Shown piece after piece: positions 34,408 to 44,408 of a stretch of DNA of 64,000 nt; within the stretch, counting starts at the first letter, position 1, and the number at the start of each line of letters is the position of its first letter. The notes beneath the pieces were generated by a model that worked only from the letters and a program-made list of their open reading frames with translations, was not told the origin of the DNA and did no database searches. The stretch covers positions 1,674,001 to 1,738,000 of the forward strand of contig JAGMVK010000008.1 of NCBI GenBank assembly GCA_020747065.1, in the 5' to 3' direction. The stretch is from Cadophora sp. MPI-SDFR-AT-0126. Its lineage: Eukaryota > Ascomycota > Leotiomycetes > Helotiales > Ploettnerulaceae. The translations under genes were made by a program, and so were the position numbers.

Positions 34408-35742
34408 ATGTCGCTCGATGTTGCTATACAATCAGTCGCATTCTACATCCTCTCCTGTAGCACTTGTGCCAAAATCAGCCATCGACGGAAAGCAAAATTA
34501 CAAGCAAAGCGTGAGCGAGCTGAGAAACATGCATTGGAAACGGAGCAACCTGGGTTGTATCGGCACCCGTCGCCCTTCTCTACGAATCCATACTGGACAG
34601 AGGAGATTATGATGGGGCCAGGTCCACCGCCAAAGAAGGGCGGGAGCAAGAATGCAAGTCAGCGAGCTCTCAATACTGCGGGGCAAGGAAGCAGCTATGC
34701 TGGTAGCACTGCGATGAGTTCGGAAACTCCTAGTAGTCCAACGGCGGTCACAGAGGGATCACGGATCTCCGGAGATGGTTGGAATAGGAAGCGATATCAG
34801 CGAGAGGATGAAGCGCTGTGGGGACATGATATTCCAGGTCCCGGCCAGAGAATCATGGATGCCATTGCGAAAGCAGGATCATCAGCTGGTCGATTATTAG
34901 AAGGACGTTTAAGCAAGAGCGGAAGCGGACCATTACGAGAAGAGGAGAGTCCAAGTCCATATTATTTAGCCAGGAATCCGCCAGTCAATGACCTGCATCC
35001 TCCTGTAGTCAGTACAGCACCCGCTAGTAGAGACGAAACGAGGTGGATGCTCCAGCCTCCACCACCTGCGAAGGTCATGGAAGGAAAGGAGAGAGTGAAC
35101 AGGAATCGAGCTGGCAGTAATGGCAGCAGTCGGAGGGGAAATGATGGACCTCCCCTCAGTCGTCAAGTCACGGAAAGGCTGGTTGATGCTAAATTACAAC
35201 GGGGAGAAACGCCATATGATGAAGTACGGGCGAGGACTGAGTCAAGAGCAAAATCCCAGCCACCTAAGGCGCAACCGCCCAGGAGGACGAGAAGTGTCTC
35301 TCTCGAATCATCCGATTCGTCAGATACAGTATTGAGAAGGAAACAAAAACCTCCTCCAATTTCAGTATCCTCTTCGGGGAGAAGCTCCAGGGATATCGTC
35401 GAACATATTCCTATTCCCGCGAACCAACCGACGGCGTCAAACACTGAAATGAGGGAAATGTCCCGGCCTGCTCTGTCGACAATACTAAGTTCGTCCAACA
35501 ACGTTCCCAAAGTAAAACAACAGGATGATGTTCTGCCCTTCCGAGAACTCGCAGTCCCTTCACAGAGCGCGCTGAATTCTCGGGCACCATCGCCCTCACA
35601 GCGACTTTCACCACAGGCGAATGCTATGCCTGTATCACTGCCAAAGGTCGATACAAGAACCCCCAGTGGCACTGCAGCATTCCAGTTTCCTAGACGTGCC
35701 ACTGTCGAAGACGAACTTGAGAACCAAGTCCCCGCGACATAG
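34408..35742 (+). CDS. Fungal protein with N-terminal hydrophobic segment, unknown function
   Basis: This single exon encodes 444 residues from the ATG at 34408; the frame is open farther upstream but has no ATG there. The first 21 residues (MSLDVAIQSVAFYILSCSTCAK) form a hydrophobic, Cys-containing segment that could be a signal or anchor. A charged helix RRKAKLQAKRERAEKHALE and the well-formed block HPSPFSTNPYWTEEIMMGPGPP follow and look like the conserved core. The rest is Ser/Pro/Arg-rich and disordered. I recall related proteins across Pezizomycotina but no known function. Confidence 0.75.
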   Translation: MSLDVAIQSVAFYILSCSTCAKISHRRKAKLQAKRERAEKHALETEQPGLYRHPSPFSTNPYWTEEIMMGPGPPPKKGGSKNASQRALNTAGQGSSYAGSTAMSSETPSSPTAVTEGSRISGDGWNRKRYQREDEALWGHDIPGPGQRIMDAIAKAGSSAGRLLEGRLSKSGSGPLREEESPSPYYLARNPPVNDLHPPVVSTAPASRDETRWMLQPPPPAKVMEGKERVNRNRAGSNGSSRRGNDGPPLSRQVTERLVDAKLQRGETPYDEVRARTESRAKSQPPKAQPPRRTRSVSLESSDSSDTVLRRKQKPPPISVSSSGRSSRDIVEHIPIPANQPTASNTEMREMSRPALSTILSSSNNVPKVKQQDDVLPFRELAVPSQSALNSRAPSPSQRLSPQANAMPVSLPKVDTRTPSGTAAFQFPRRATVEDELENQVPAT

Positions 35743-36140
35743 GGGAAACTTTTGTCCTATCGTTTATATTATGTTTCTTTAGTCTTTTCCAAATCTTGTC
35801 TAGCGTTTAGTTCACGGTTTGTGGGATCATGGAGTGCTGGAGATGCACTGGCGCTGGTGTTCTTGGGTATTCGGCCTTGCGATTTGCGGGCTTCATGGGT
35901 TGGGATGCATAGGCTGGCTATGCATATGCAACCACATTTTTGGATAACAGAAGAATCAAGATGGAGTTGAGGCAGAACAAACAGAAAGAAGAATAGCAAG
36001 AGAACGAAACAAGTTTGAAGAGACATCGTTGCCAAAGGTGACATTCTAGACCTTTTCCCGTTCCTGGTATCAAACGCCAACCGTGCTACCAATTTTTGAG
36101 AAATCCAAACCATTTGCGCCGTCAGACCTCAAGACTTCTT
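35743..36140. other. Convergent intergenic region
   Basis: The 3' ends of two genes meet here; nothing further is seen. Confidence 0.5.
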
Positions 36141-36773
36141 TTATAGATGCATTCCCTGGTCATCATCGCCTTCCTCAGCTAGAGCCCTCATCCTCTCCTC
36201 CATAGCCGTCCTCAAAGCCTCATCATCCAATCTACCTCCCACGGTACTCGAAGTCCCGTTCACCGCACCATTGACCTGCGTCTGCGACTCTCCATCCATC
36301 CTGACCTCCCCATTAACAATCCGTCCAGTCTGGAATGTCCCATCAGTCCACGCCGAACTCCTCTCCCCTCCACTGTCACCTGCTGCCGTTTCGCCCGTCC
36401 CATTGACCAAGCCCTCATTCTCAGTCCCAGTCCCAGTCTCCGCCCCCTCCAACTCCAACTCCTCCTTACTCTGAAACTCGGTCCAACTTGCGCCCCTCCC
36501 CTCAACCTCGCTCTTCAACAACTCAATCCTCTCCATCTGCCTCCTAATCACCACCTCATTCTCCCTAATAGCATCCACGCAGTCCGGATCCGGGACGCCG
36601 TTCGTAGACGCTTCTGTGCCGTCTGCGAAGGGTCTGAGTTGCTCGTTCGAGTAGTCGAGATGCGCGATGCTGTTGCGGAGTTCCATGGCTTTGAGGTGGA
36701 GTGTCGAGATCGGGAGGTCTTTGAGAGCGCTGGCGAAGCGGGCGGGGGAGATGGGGAGGGTTTCGGAGGACAT
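36141..36773 (-). CDS. tma17: Tma17/Adc17-like proteasome assembly chaperone
   Basis: This single exon encodes 210 residues. The N-terminal half is helical, with IAHLDYSNEQLRPF followed by CVDAIRENEVVIRRQMERIELLKSEV. This matches the pattern of budding yeast Tma17 (LQRSNARL and SVRENEIVLNNYNERVDALEQE), a stress-induced chaperone that binds Rpt6 during assembly of the proteasome regulatory particle. The C-terminal 110 residues are Gly/Glu/Thr-rich and end in an acidic helix (RLDDEALRTAMEERMRALAEE). Yeast Tma17 has 150 residues, so this one has a longer low-complexity tail. Identity rests on the helical motif and is moderately firm. Confidence 0.7.
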   Translation of the reverse strand: MSSETLPISPARFASALKDLPISTLHLKAMELRNSIAHLDYSNEQLRPFADGTEASTNGVPDPDCVDAIRENEVVIRRQMERIELLKSEVEGRGASWTEFQSKEELELEGAETGTGTENEGLVNGTGETAAGDSGGERSSAWTDGTFQTGRIVNGEVRMDGESQTQVNGAVNGTSSTVGGRLDDEALRTAMEERMRALAEEGDDDQGMHL

Positions 36774-37074
36774 GGCCGATGGCTAATTTTTGGATTCGTG
36801 GTTCGTGTTGAACTGGTGGAGTGTCTTGAGGAATTTGGTTGTGAGCTTTGAGGCTTTCTTTGAAGAGGGGAGCTTCAAGGCAGCGGGGAGACGCGAAGAC
36901 GCGGAATTTCAGCGTCATGATGGTCTGTGCACAAATTTATTTGATGATCGTTTGATGGATTCGATTGATAGATGATTCAAACGTCATCCCACTCGCTGCT
37001 CAGCTGCACTGCGCATGGCAAATCAGCAGCCTGTTTCTCACATGTTTAATATGTCACGGTAGCATTCGATTACG
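36774..37074. promoter_or_regulatory. Divergent promoter region of tma17 and pcp1
   Basis: These 301 bases lie between the divergent starts of two protein quality-control genes. No named site was recognised. Confidence 0.4.
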
Positions 37075-38736
37075 ATGAATCCTCTTTGGCCGGGAAGGAG
37101 ACAAGTCTGGTGTCTGAATCCTCGAAGTGTCTTCCAATCATGCCATAAAATCGATAGCCTCGCCGCGAGGCTCGTGCAAAGATCTGTTCGACAGTATTCA
37201 GTTTCCACATTACCAATTAGGAGGAGAGATGCTGTGCTCTTGAATCAAGGGTCTTCGAATGCATGGCAATGCTCGAATGCGGCGTTCAAACTACCTGCTG
37301 GAATCAGGACATTCGCAAGCCAGCGGATAATCCAGCATTTCGATAGTCTCCCGGCAGACTACAGAGACGAAGATGGACTTGCGTTCCGGATGAAGGGCCT
37401 TTCGAAAGAAGAGACGGATACCATTTTTGGAAAGAAGATGATCGATGCGAGGACTGCAAACCGAATGCTACGAGTTCTACATGGCAGGAGAGTCGCAGGA
37501 ACATTAGGGGATCCCTCCTTCACGAGCAGTGCGTATGAAGCGAAAGCCATTGAAATCGGGTTGAAATGGCTCAGGAAGAATGTCCCGGTGAATGAGATTG
37601 AGTCTGCTGGTCTGCGAGCGGAGAAGGAGTTGGCCGAGATGGAACAGGATATTGTCTCTGACTCTGAGAGACTGGGGATTTACCAGCCCAATTCCGGTGG
37701 TGGACAAAATGTCTATGGAAACAGTGTTATTGATCGAGTACGTAAATTCAACGAGGCAAAGCTCGATGCAAAAGAAAAGGCCGAGAAGGAGCGGTTGAGC
37801 CAAGCGGATGAAATCAGACAAAATACTGGGACCTTACAAACGACACGTCCAGGATCTCAAGTCGAGCTCCGAAGACCAGGCGAGAATCCTCGTCTGAAAT
37901 ACTATTTGGAGCGAGCAAAAGTAGCACCCGATACTCCACCCGAAATGACCAAATGGGAACGTCTCTGGCCCTCAGGACTCCTCACCCTAGCCGTCATCGG
38001 CGGCTCCATAATCTTCGCAACAGTCTACACCCCCCCTCGTCGGGAGTCTCGAGTGTGGCCAGACATGCCACCCGCTGCCGCAACAGTCATCAGCATTATC
38101 CTCGTCAACGCCATCGTCCTCGGCGCCTGGCGCGTTCCCCCCGCCTTCCGCTTCCTCAACAAATACTTCCTCACTCTCCCTGGCTACCCTCGAGCCCTCT
38201 CTATGATCGGCAACGTCTTCTCACACCAGACCATTGGCCACTTTACCATGAACATGGTGGTAGTATGGTTCGTAGGCGTGCGTTTACATGAGGAAATCGG
38301 CCGGGGGAACTTCCTGGCCATCTACCTCTCCGCCGGCGCCTTCGGCAGTTTCGTTTCGCTCGCTTCTTGGGTCCTTCGCAATAACTTTGTGTCGTCCTCC
38401 CTTGGCGCTTCAGGCGCTATCTGTGGCATAGTCGCTGCATACCTCTTACTTAACAGTGAGGATAAAGTTACATTTTTTGGGGTCTTCCCGCCTGAAGACT
38501 GGCCGTCGATTTCGGCGCTCATGTTACTGGCGCTTATGGTCAGTATGGATGTCTTCAGTGTGTGGAAAGGGAACAAGATCATTACGGTAGATCATTGGGC
38601 ACATTTGGGCGGATATGCTGCGGGTGCGGTGGCGGCTGGGGTGTTGAGGAGGCAGCAGAAGGAGAGGAGAGAGAAAGAGATGGAAAGGAGGAGGAATTTG
38701 GGGGTTGTGGGGAGGATTAGGGAGGGGAGGTTGTAA
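37075..38736 (+). CDS. pcp1: Mitochondrial rhomboid protease Pcp1/Rbd1
   Basis: This intronless gene encodes 553 residues of an inner-membrane serine protease that processes Mgm1 (and cytochrome c peroxidase in yeast). An Arg-rich presequence covers about residues 1-45. A soluble matrix part with a charged helix (AKLDAKEKAEKERL) follows, and the rhomboid domain begins near residue 300 with WPSGLLTLAVIGGSIIFA. The catalytic dyad is Ser446 in GASGA and His510 in HLGGY, with the conserved HxTxxHFTMNM stretch (HQTIGHFTMNM) before them. Fungal members are around 500-570 residues. The C-terminal tail is basic. Confidence 0.95.
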   Translation: MNPLWPGRRQVWCLNPRSVFQSCHKIDSLAARLVQRSVRQYSVSTLPIRRRDAVLLNQGSSNAWQCSNAAFKLPAGIRTFASQRIIQHFDSLPADYRDEDGLAFRMKGLSKEETDTIFGKKMIDARTANRMLRVLHGRRVAGTLGDPSFTSSAYEAKAIEIGLKWLRKNVPVNEIESAGLRAEKELAEMEQDIVSDSERLGIYQPNSGGGQNVYGNSVIDRVRKFNEAKLDAKEKAEKERLSQADEIRQNTGTLQTTRPGSQVELRRPGENPRLKYYLERAKVAPDTPPEMTKWERLWPSGLLTLAVIGGSIIFATVYTPPRRESRVWPDMPPAAATVISIILVNAIVLGAWRVPPAFRFLNKYFLTLPGYPRALSMIGNVFSHQTIGHFTMNMVVVWFVGVRLHEEIGRGNFLAIYLSAGAFGSFVSLASWVLRNNFVSSSLGASGAICGIVAAYLLLNSEDKVTFFGVFPPEDWPSISALMLLALMVSMDVFSVWKGNKIITVDHWAHLGGYAAGAVAAGVLRRQQKERREKEMERRRNLGVVGRIREGRL

Positions 38737-39660
38737 GTATGACTAGAATGCTGAATTAAGCAGTTGTAAATATCATGTGTTGATGAAAGATGGTATAGAT
38801 TATAGAGGATATTGCTACCCTCGCTTGTCTAGGGCGGACATGAAAAGTGTTGATATTGCTGGTGTTCGGCTTTGGTTCGTTGACGTTCCCCTTTTCTAAG
38901 CAAGCCAGCGAAGCTAACGAATTGTATTCAAATCTTCACACATTCAGCTGGACTCATCTCCTTGCTACAAAAGGATCCGGACTGCGTCTCTAGACGAGTC
39001 TTGTATTTCACTCCATGCTGCGTACCAGAACCGTTTTCAAATAATACTATCCTCAAGTTCTCCCACCGCTCACAACATAACGAGCACCAATATCCCTGCA
39101 TAACTTGCAACAAATGACATCTTCAATCGTCCACTTATTCTTAGCTATAATCTCATAGGTCTACTCACTCTTCATGCATAGAGCGTTTCATTATGCTCTA
39201 AGAAGAGTCCTGACACGGAATTCCGTGGTGATTTTCTTGATCAGATTTTAGTGCGTTCTATTTCGCTTGGGGCGAGGAGCGGGCCGGATTGCGGGGAAAA
39301 TTTGGAATCATTTCTTTAGAACATGCAGACTCAGCTGTTGTCTACTCGAAATCGTTTTATTACTGGACTGGACAATCTGCAGTATCATGATTAATAGCCT
39401 AATGGCAACAAACCTGCAATAACAACATTTGGATGTGGCCCAATTGGTTGGACATACTGCCTTTTGACTTGCGGTAGAAGGCTTCCGAAGTCAGTGACTA
39501 CTATGCTAAGCGAGCTGCTGGGTTTATATAAACAAACAAATATCCCTGATGGGCCTTCAATGCTTCTCGATACACCAGCAATTCTTCTCGTATTCTACAA
39601 ACCACTTCGAAACCCCCAACAACTTCAACACAAATTTCTCTTCCAGATTAATCTATCAAA
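38737..39660. other. Intergenic with TATA promoter
   Basis: It holds the terminator side of pcp1 and the promoter of the oxidoreductase gene, with a clear TATA box at 39525. No further gene is supported. Confidence 0.5.
39525..39532 (+). promoter_or_regulatory. TATA box of the oxidoreductase gene
   Basis: TATATAAA lies 129 bases before the start codon at 39661, a normal distance for a regulated fungal gene. Confidence 0.55.
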
Positions 39661-41181
39661 ATGGCAACCAGAAGCATCAATGTCCATCCTCCAGACTACC
39701 ACCCCTCCACCCTCACCAAAACAGCCTTCGATATCATCATCCTCGGCGGCGGCCCCGTTGCCAATCTCGCTGAAGACCGTCTCGCCAAAGCCGGCTTGAG
39801 TGTTCTCGTCGTCCAACATGAACTCTACGGCGGCGAGTGTCACTTCTTTGGATGTGTCCCCTCCAAAGCACTCCTTCGACCCGTCGAAGCTTTCGAGGCT
39901 GCAAAGGCAATCGACGGAGCTCGAGAGGCCATCGGTAACACCAAGATCGATGTTGCTGCTGTATTTAAGCGACGAGACAAGATTGTGGATCTGTGGGATG
40001 ACAGGAATTGGATATCCATTTCAAATGGGCACAGTAGCGCAACACTCACACGAGGGTTTGGACGTATTGCTGGAAATAAGACTGTCAGCATCCAACCACA
40101 CGGTGAAACAAAGCGATATAACGTTACTGCCAATATTGCAGTCGTGGTTGCCACGGGATCCACACACTTTGTTCCTCCGATTCCGGGCATCGAGAGTCTT
40201 GATGAAGGAACGCAGCTCTGGAATAACCGCGATGCAGTCTCGGCAAACACAGTCCCGGAGCATTTGATCATCCTCGGCGCTGGGGCTGTAGGTTCCGAAA
40301 TGGCAACTTTCTATTCAGCCATTGGGTCTAGGGTCACCTTGATCTCATCCACTTCGGAAATCCTGCCTAAGTGTGAGCCGGAGGCTGCGCAGATTGTGCG
40401 CAGAGCTTTGGAGGCGAGCGGTGTCTCTGTCAAACTCTCTTCGCGAGTTACGAAAATTGAGAAGCAATCGGCGAGCTCATTGTCTGTTGTCTTGTCTAAC
40501 GGCGAGGTCATCTCGGGCTCAGTGCTCCTAAACGTGACGGGACGAAGACCAAGGACATTTGATCTTGGGCTTGAGAGCATTGGCCAGGCTGGAGAAGGCC
40601 AGCCGTTGGAGACGGACGCAAGTTTCGCCGTCCCTGTGTCGCAAGGTGGTAGACCATGGCTATACGCTGTCGGGGACGTGAATGGTCTTGGTCCTACTAC
40701 TCACATGGGTAGGTGTCAGGCGCGCATTGCTAGCAATGCCATTCTGTCGTCTGTTGCAGAGCATCAATCATCCGTCAAGATTACTACTTCCGTCGGAGTT
40801 TCTGTCACAAATGCTAAGGACACCAGAAACACATTTCCGCAAGTGATCTTTACAGAGCCTAACATTAGTTCTACTGGTCACACTCTTGCTTCTGCTCGAT
40901 CCGCTGGTCTCAATGTCAGGGTCGTCGACAGCGACTTTTCTATCCCAGGGGCATGGTTATACGGGGATGGACAACCTGGATGGGCTCGTTGGGTTATCGA
41001 AGAGGGCACCGAGAAACTCGTTGGCGCAACTTTTGTTGCTGTTGAGGGATCAGAGTTTGCAAATGCGACTCAGGTTGCTGTCTTGCAAGGCATGGCCTTG
41101 GGGGAGATGGTCCATGTTGTTCCTTCATTTCCTTCTCGTGGAGAAATCTGGACATACTTGCTGGATGCTGCTGGCTACTAG
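39661..41181 (+). CDS. Class I pyridine nucleotide-disulphide oxidoreductase
   Basis: This single exon encodes 506 residues of an FAD enzyme related to dihydrolipoamide dehydrogenase and mercuric reductase. The FAD site is FDIIILGGGPVAN (23-35), the redox disulphide is Cys60-Cys65 in GGECHFFGCVPSK, the NAD(P) site is LIILGAGAVGSEM near 203-215, and the second FAD motif is LYAVGDV near 335. The C-terminal dimer domain ends in HVVPSFPSRGEIW, where classical enzymes have HPTxxE with a His-Glu pair; this pair looks altered. No mitochondrial presequence is seen, and no partner genes of 2-oxoacid dehydrogenases lie nearby. A role in detoxification or redox defence is possible, but the substrate cannot be told. 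Confidence 0.9.
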   Translation: MATRSINVHPPDYHPSTLTKTAFDIIILGGGPVANLAEDRLAKAGLSVLVVQHELYGGECHFFGCVPSKALLRPVEAFEAAKAIDGAREAIGNTKIDVAAVFKRRDKIVDLWDDRNWISISNGHSSATLTRGFGRIAGNKTVSIQPHGETKRYNVTANIAVVVATGSTHFVPPIPGIESLDEGTQLWNNRDAVSANTVPEHLIILGAGAVGSEMATFYSAIGSRVTLISSTSEILPKCEPEAAQIVRRALEASGVSVKLSSRVTKIEKQSASSLSVVLSNGEVISGSVLLNVTGRRPRTFDLGLESIGQAGEGQPLETDASFAVPVSQGGRPWLYAVGDVNGLGPTTHMGRCQARIASNAILSSVAEHQSSVKITTSVGVSVTNAKDTRNTFPQVIFTEPNISSTGHTLASARSAGLNVRVVDSDFSIPGAWLYGDGQPGWARWVIEEGTEKLVGATFVAVEGSEFANATQVAVLQGMALGEMVHVVPSFPSRGEIWTYLLDAAGY

Positions 41182-41453
41182 GAATGTGAACTTTTAGTGA
41201 TAGAGTAAGGTGATTCTGCCTTCCAATGTTTCGAAATCCACCAACATTACAAATTCCCGTCCTCTGGAGGAATTATTGTAGATTGTCGTCTTGGGATCCG
41301 ATACTTTCCATCTCGTCACACACTCGAAGACTTTGTTATATCGGGCGTGCAAGTCGGAAACGCTTTGCTATTAGTACAATTGGGATATCTCTGCCGATTA
41401 ATTACACCCGCATCTAGCCCAAGGAGTTCCTACAATGAAAAATGAAAAGCCTT

Positions 41454-44408
41454 CTAAGAGTGCTCCTGAACAGTTCCCTCAGCCGGATGTCTCTTCTCAA
41501 GGGTCTTGTTAGAAACGCCGGGTTCAACCTTGAGAATTGGGATTGTCAGACCATATGACTGTGTCTTACCCTCACTATCATGCTGATCCTTCTCAACTCT
41601 GATGCAGACATCCAGACTCCCATCGCCACCCTTGCCATGAGTCGATCTGTCGGCAGCCTTATGCTTCGTTCCAGCATCAACCTCGCCTTCGTGGAGCCAC
41701 GAGTGGCCATCCTTAGCCTTGGAGATACCTTGTCTATCAGAAATAGCTTCAGGACTTCCGTTGGGAGCAGCTCCGTTTCCATTGGTGACGGAGCGTTGGT
41801 TTGGCCCGGCTGAATTCTCGGTAATGACTGCCCAGTTCCGACTTGGCATTGTGACCTTGTTCGAACTAGATGTCTTGCTGGAATCGCCAGGGTCCTTGTC
41901 GAAGAATTTCATCAGAGTCTCGTCCGTGTCATGGTCCAAATGATGCAGCTTGTTTCTTCTGGCGAGCAAGTTCGCAACAGCCTGTGGTGGCGGCTTGTTG
42001 ACGATAGCAGAAGATATGATGTTGGCCATATAGCGATAATCACTGGCAACTGGGATCTGAAGCTTTGGATTCGAGTAGAATCGACCCACGGCTGCCAAGT
42101 GTACGTCACCGCCGAGGATAGTGATTCGAGTGGAGAACTCGGATGCGAGGGCTTGAAGTTGATGAACGAGGAAAAGTCGCTCTTTCTTGTGGGTTCGAGC
42201 TGTGTAGTGATCGTCGAGGTCGTCCAACAGATCAACACTGCCGTCGAAATGGTTGAAAAATCCACCACCTGGGTGGTGTCAGTCACTGAAATAGCAAGAA
42301 AACATGTCACTTACCAAAGCCGAATCTCTTATGGAGAAACTTGATAGGGGCAATGATAGGACTCGAAAAGATGTTCTCCAACCAAGTCAAGCGCTGCAAC
42401 GTATTAGTGGTACTACAAAGTTACAGATCGTCGTTGGGACCTACAGGATATGCGATTGGAATGCCCAAGAGAACAACCAGATGCTGAATGGGAGAAGAGC
42501 TTGCCTTTGTGGCGGCGAGCTCCTTTCTCAGTCTGCTGAAGATGAGTTGATAAGTTTCGGGGTAGTTGACTTGCTTTCGAGTTCGCTAAATGTATCAGTT
42601 GCGGAACATGTTTCAGCGATGATGACAACCCACCTCTGTTCTAGCATCAATGCCAAAGAAGGCTATCCTAGCGCCGAGTCTTGCATAGATGCTTCTAGAG
42701 TGCTCTGCAACATATGGCTAGGTGATGTTAGTGATAGATTCCTGAAGAGTCTGATCAGACTTACTCCAGGCTTAGCACCAATGATATAGCTCGAATCAAT
42801 GGTCTTCTCATCTAGAACATATGTATTCTCTATTTGCCTCCTGTCAAGGCCAACTTCCTGATGACCAGTGGTTTGAGGTGCATCTGGAGCATAATTAGCT
42901 TGAGTTTCAACCACCGAAAGAATCGACCTCACCAGTAGTGAAAGTAGAAGGGGGAGGAGCAAGATGATGTTGGAATAGTAGATAATATTTGTTGGCACAT
43001 CCTCCAATTCCACGGAATACTGAACAACGCATGAAGTCATCCACATAGGAGCCAAAGCCGTCGATGATCTAGTACAAGATCAGTATTGTTCCTAAATCAT
43101 TTAATGAAAACCAACATCATGGTCATCCCAGAGATTCAATTGAGGAATCTGGCCATTAGCACCTGCAAAAGGTTCGGTTGAATACCTGTCAAGGATTAGC
43201 TGGGGACGCCTTTCTCAAACATGCTTTTAACTTTCCATCTTATGTAGTTGTTCACATAATACTCGTCGCAACGCTTTCTCAGGGACTCTGTGAACGGATA
43301 CTCCTTTCTCTTATGAGGATTGCTAATATCAGTCCATTCCCGCAAAGGTCCATTGACTCGAATACCGTCGTTGTAGATTTGATCTCCGCCTCCAAGCCTG
43401 TCACAAATTAGTAGCTGCCGGGACGATCCATAAGTCCTGGAAATCATACATGACATGGAAAGGAGCTTTGGCATGCTCTCGCTGTACGTCATTCCACAAG
43501 CAAGCTCCGCTGTAAGCCTCCTCGTCTGTACCGACACTGAATCCGTTGCAAGAATGGAACATTATTCTCATCGACTCTGGAATGGCGGGAATGTAGAAGC
43601 TTTGCTTGTCGTTCTTGCCTTCAGACGTGAAAACGAGAGATGGGATCTCATAGTCACACTTCAATTCTGACTGATGCATGGGAACCTGCAAGTCAAATCG
43701 CCAAAATGTATTCTCACGATCGGAGTAGAGCTTGGTGCCCCGGACTTTCATCTCGGCGGAAGCCTGCCCACTGCCATTTGCCCCATTTGCTTGTACACCG
43801 TTTTGGGTTCCTCCAGATTCGGGTTGCTTGAAGTTGCTGTAGTCAACTCCATTGACAACGCCGTAAGTGTCGCCTCGAATATCCTGGGTTGCTCCATTGA
43901 CATTGCCACCAACATGATCCACTGGCGGGCGTCCAGCTGGCGCAGCTCTCAGCTTCAGTTCTGGAACCTCTGGGCTGTCTCCAAGTCCTCCACCCTTTGT
44001 TACGACCAGGACACTGCCAAACCATGTCTCATTCTCCATGCGCCTGTAATTGAGCAATGGACCACATTTGACCTCCAATGTGCCGTGAGTGCCGTCGGCA
44101 TGCTTATCATGCCCAATAGGGTCATGTTGCGCACTGTATGTAGGACCATTATTTCCGTTGCGCGCATTCCCTGCGACCATGATGGGTTTGGATTTTGATC
44201 CTCCTGAGCCGGCGGACTTTGGAGGTTCAACTCGGTCTCCGTTCAGGAATTGTGCCAGGTCCCTGCTTCCTCCTCTCTCATCTGCCCCTCGAGGAGCTGC
44301 ATGTGCTCGAAATGCTGATGATTCTTGGTGGCGCCAACGAGTGGCAGAGGCATGGTTGTCAGGATGATCGGGTCCGAGAACGACGTTGTCTCGATAGTGA
44401 GCGGCCAT
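41454..44408 (-). CDS. PhoD-like phosphatase of the fungal type
   Basis: Nine minus-strand exons (44408-43450, 43397-43236, 43185-43116, 43068-42933, 42883-42765, 42717-42634, 42585-42445, 42393-42315, 42268-41454) give 854 residues. The first about 200 residues are Gly/Asn-rich. The metallophosphoesterase core carries LGGGDQIYNDG, LWDDHDIIDGFGSY and ILGGDVHLAAVG, the Asp/His ligands of PhoD-type phosphatases and phosphodiesterases. The C-terminal 200 residues are hydrophilic. Introns are 46-52 bp with GT-AG ends, except the second (43235-43186), which seems to start with GA (GAAAGT); only this start restores NNYIRWYSTEPFAG in frame. No secretion signal is seen, so an intracellular enzyme is likely; the substrate is unknown. 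Confidence 0.9.

Noticed and set aside
35163..35702. 179-codon minus-strand frame opposite the 444-residue gene
   Set aside because: Antisense shadow without recognisable domain.
43674..44198. 174-codon plus-strand frame opposite PhoD exon 1
   Set aside because: It is antisense to a conserved coding exon and its product resembles no family.
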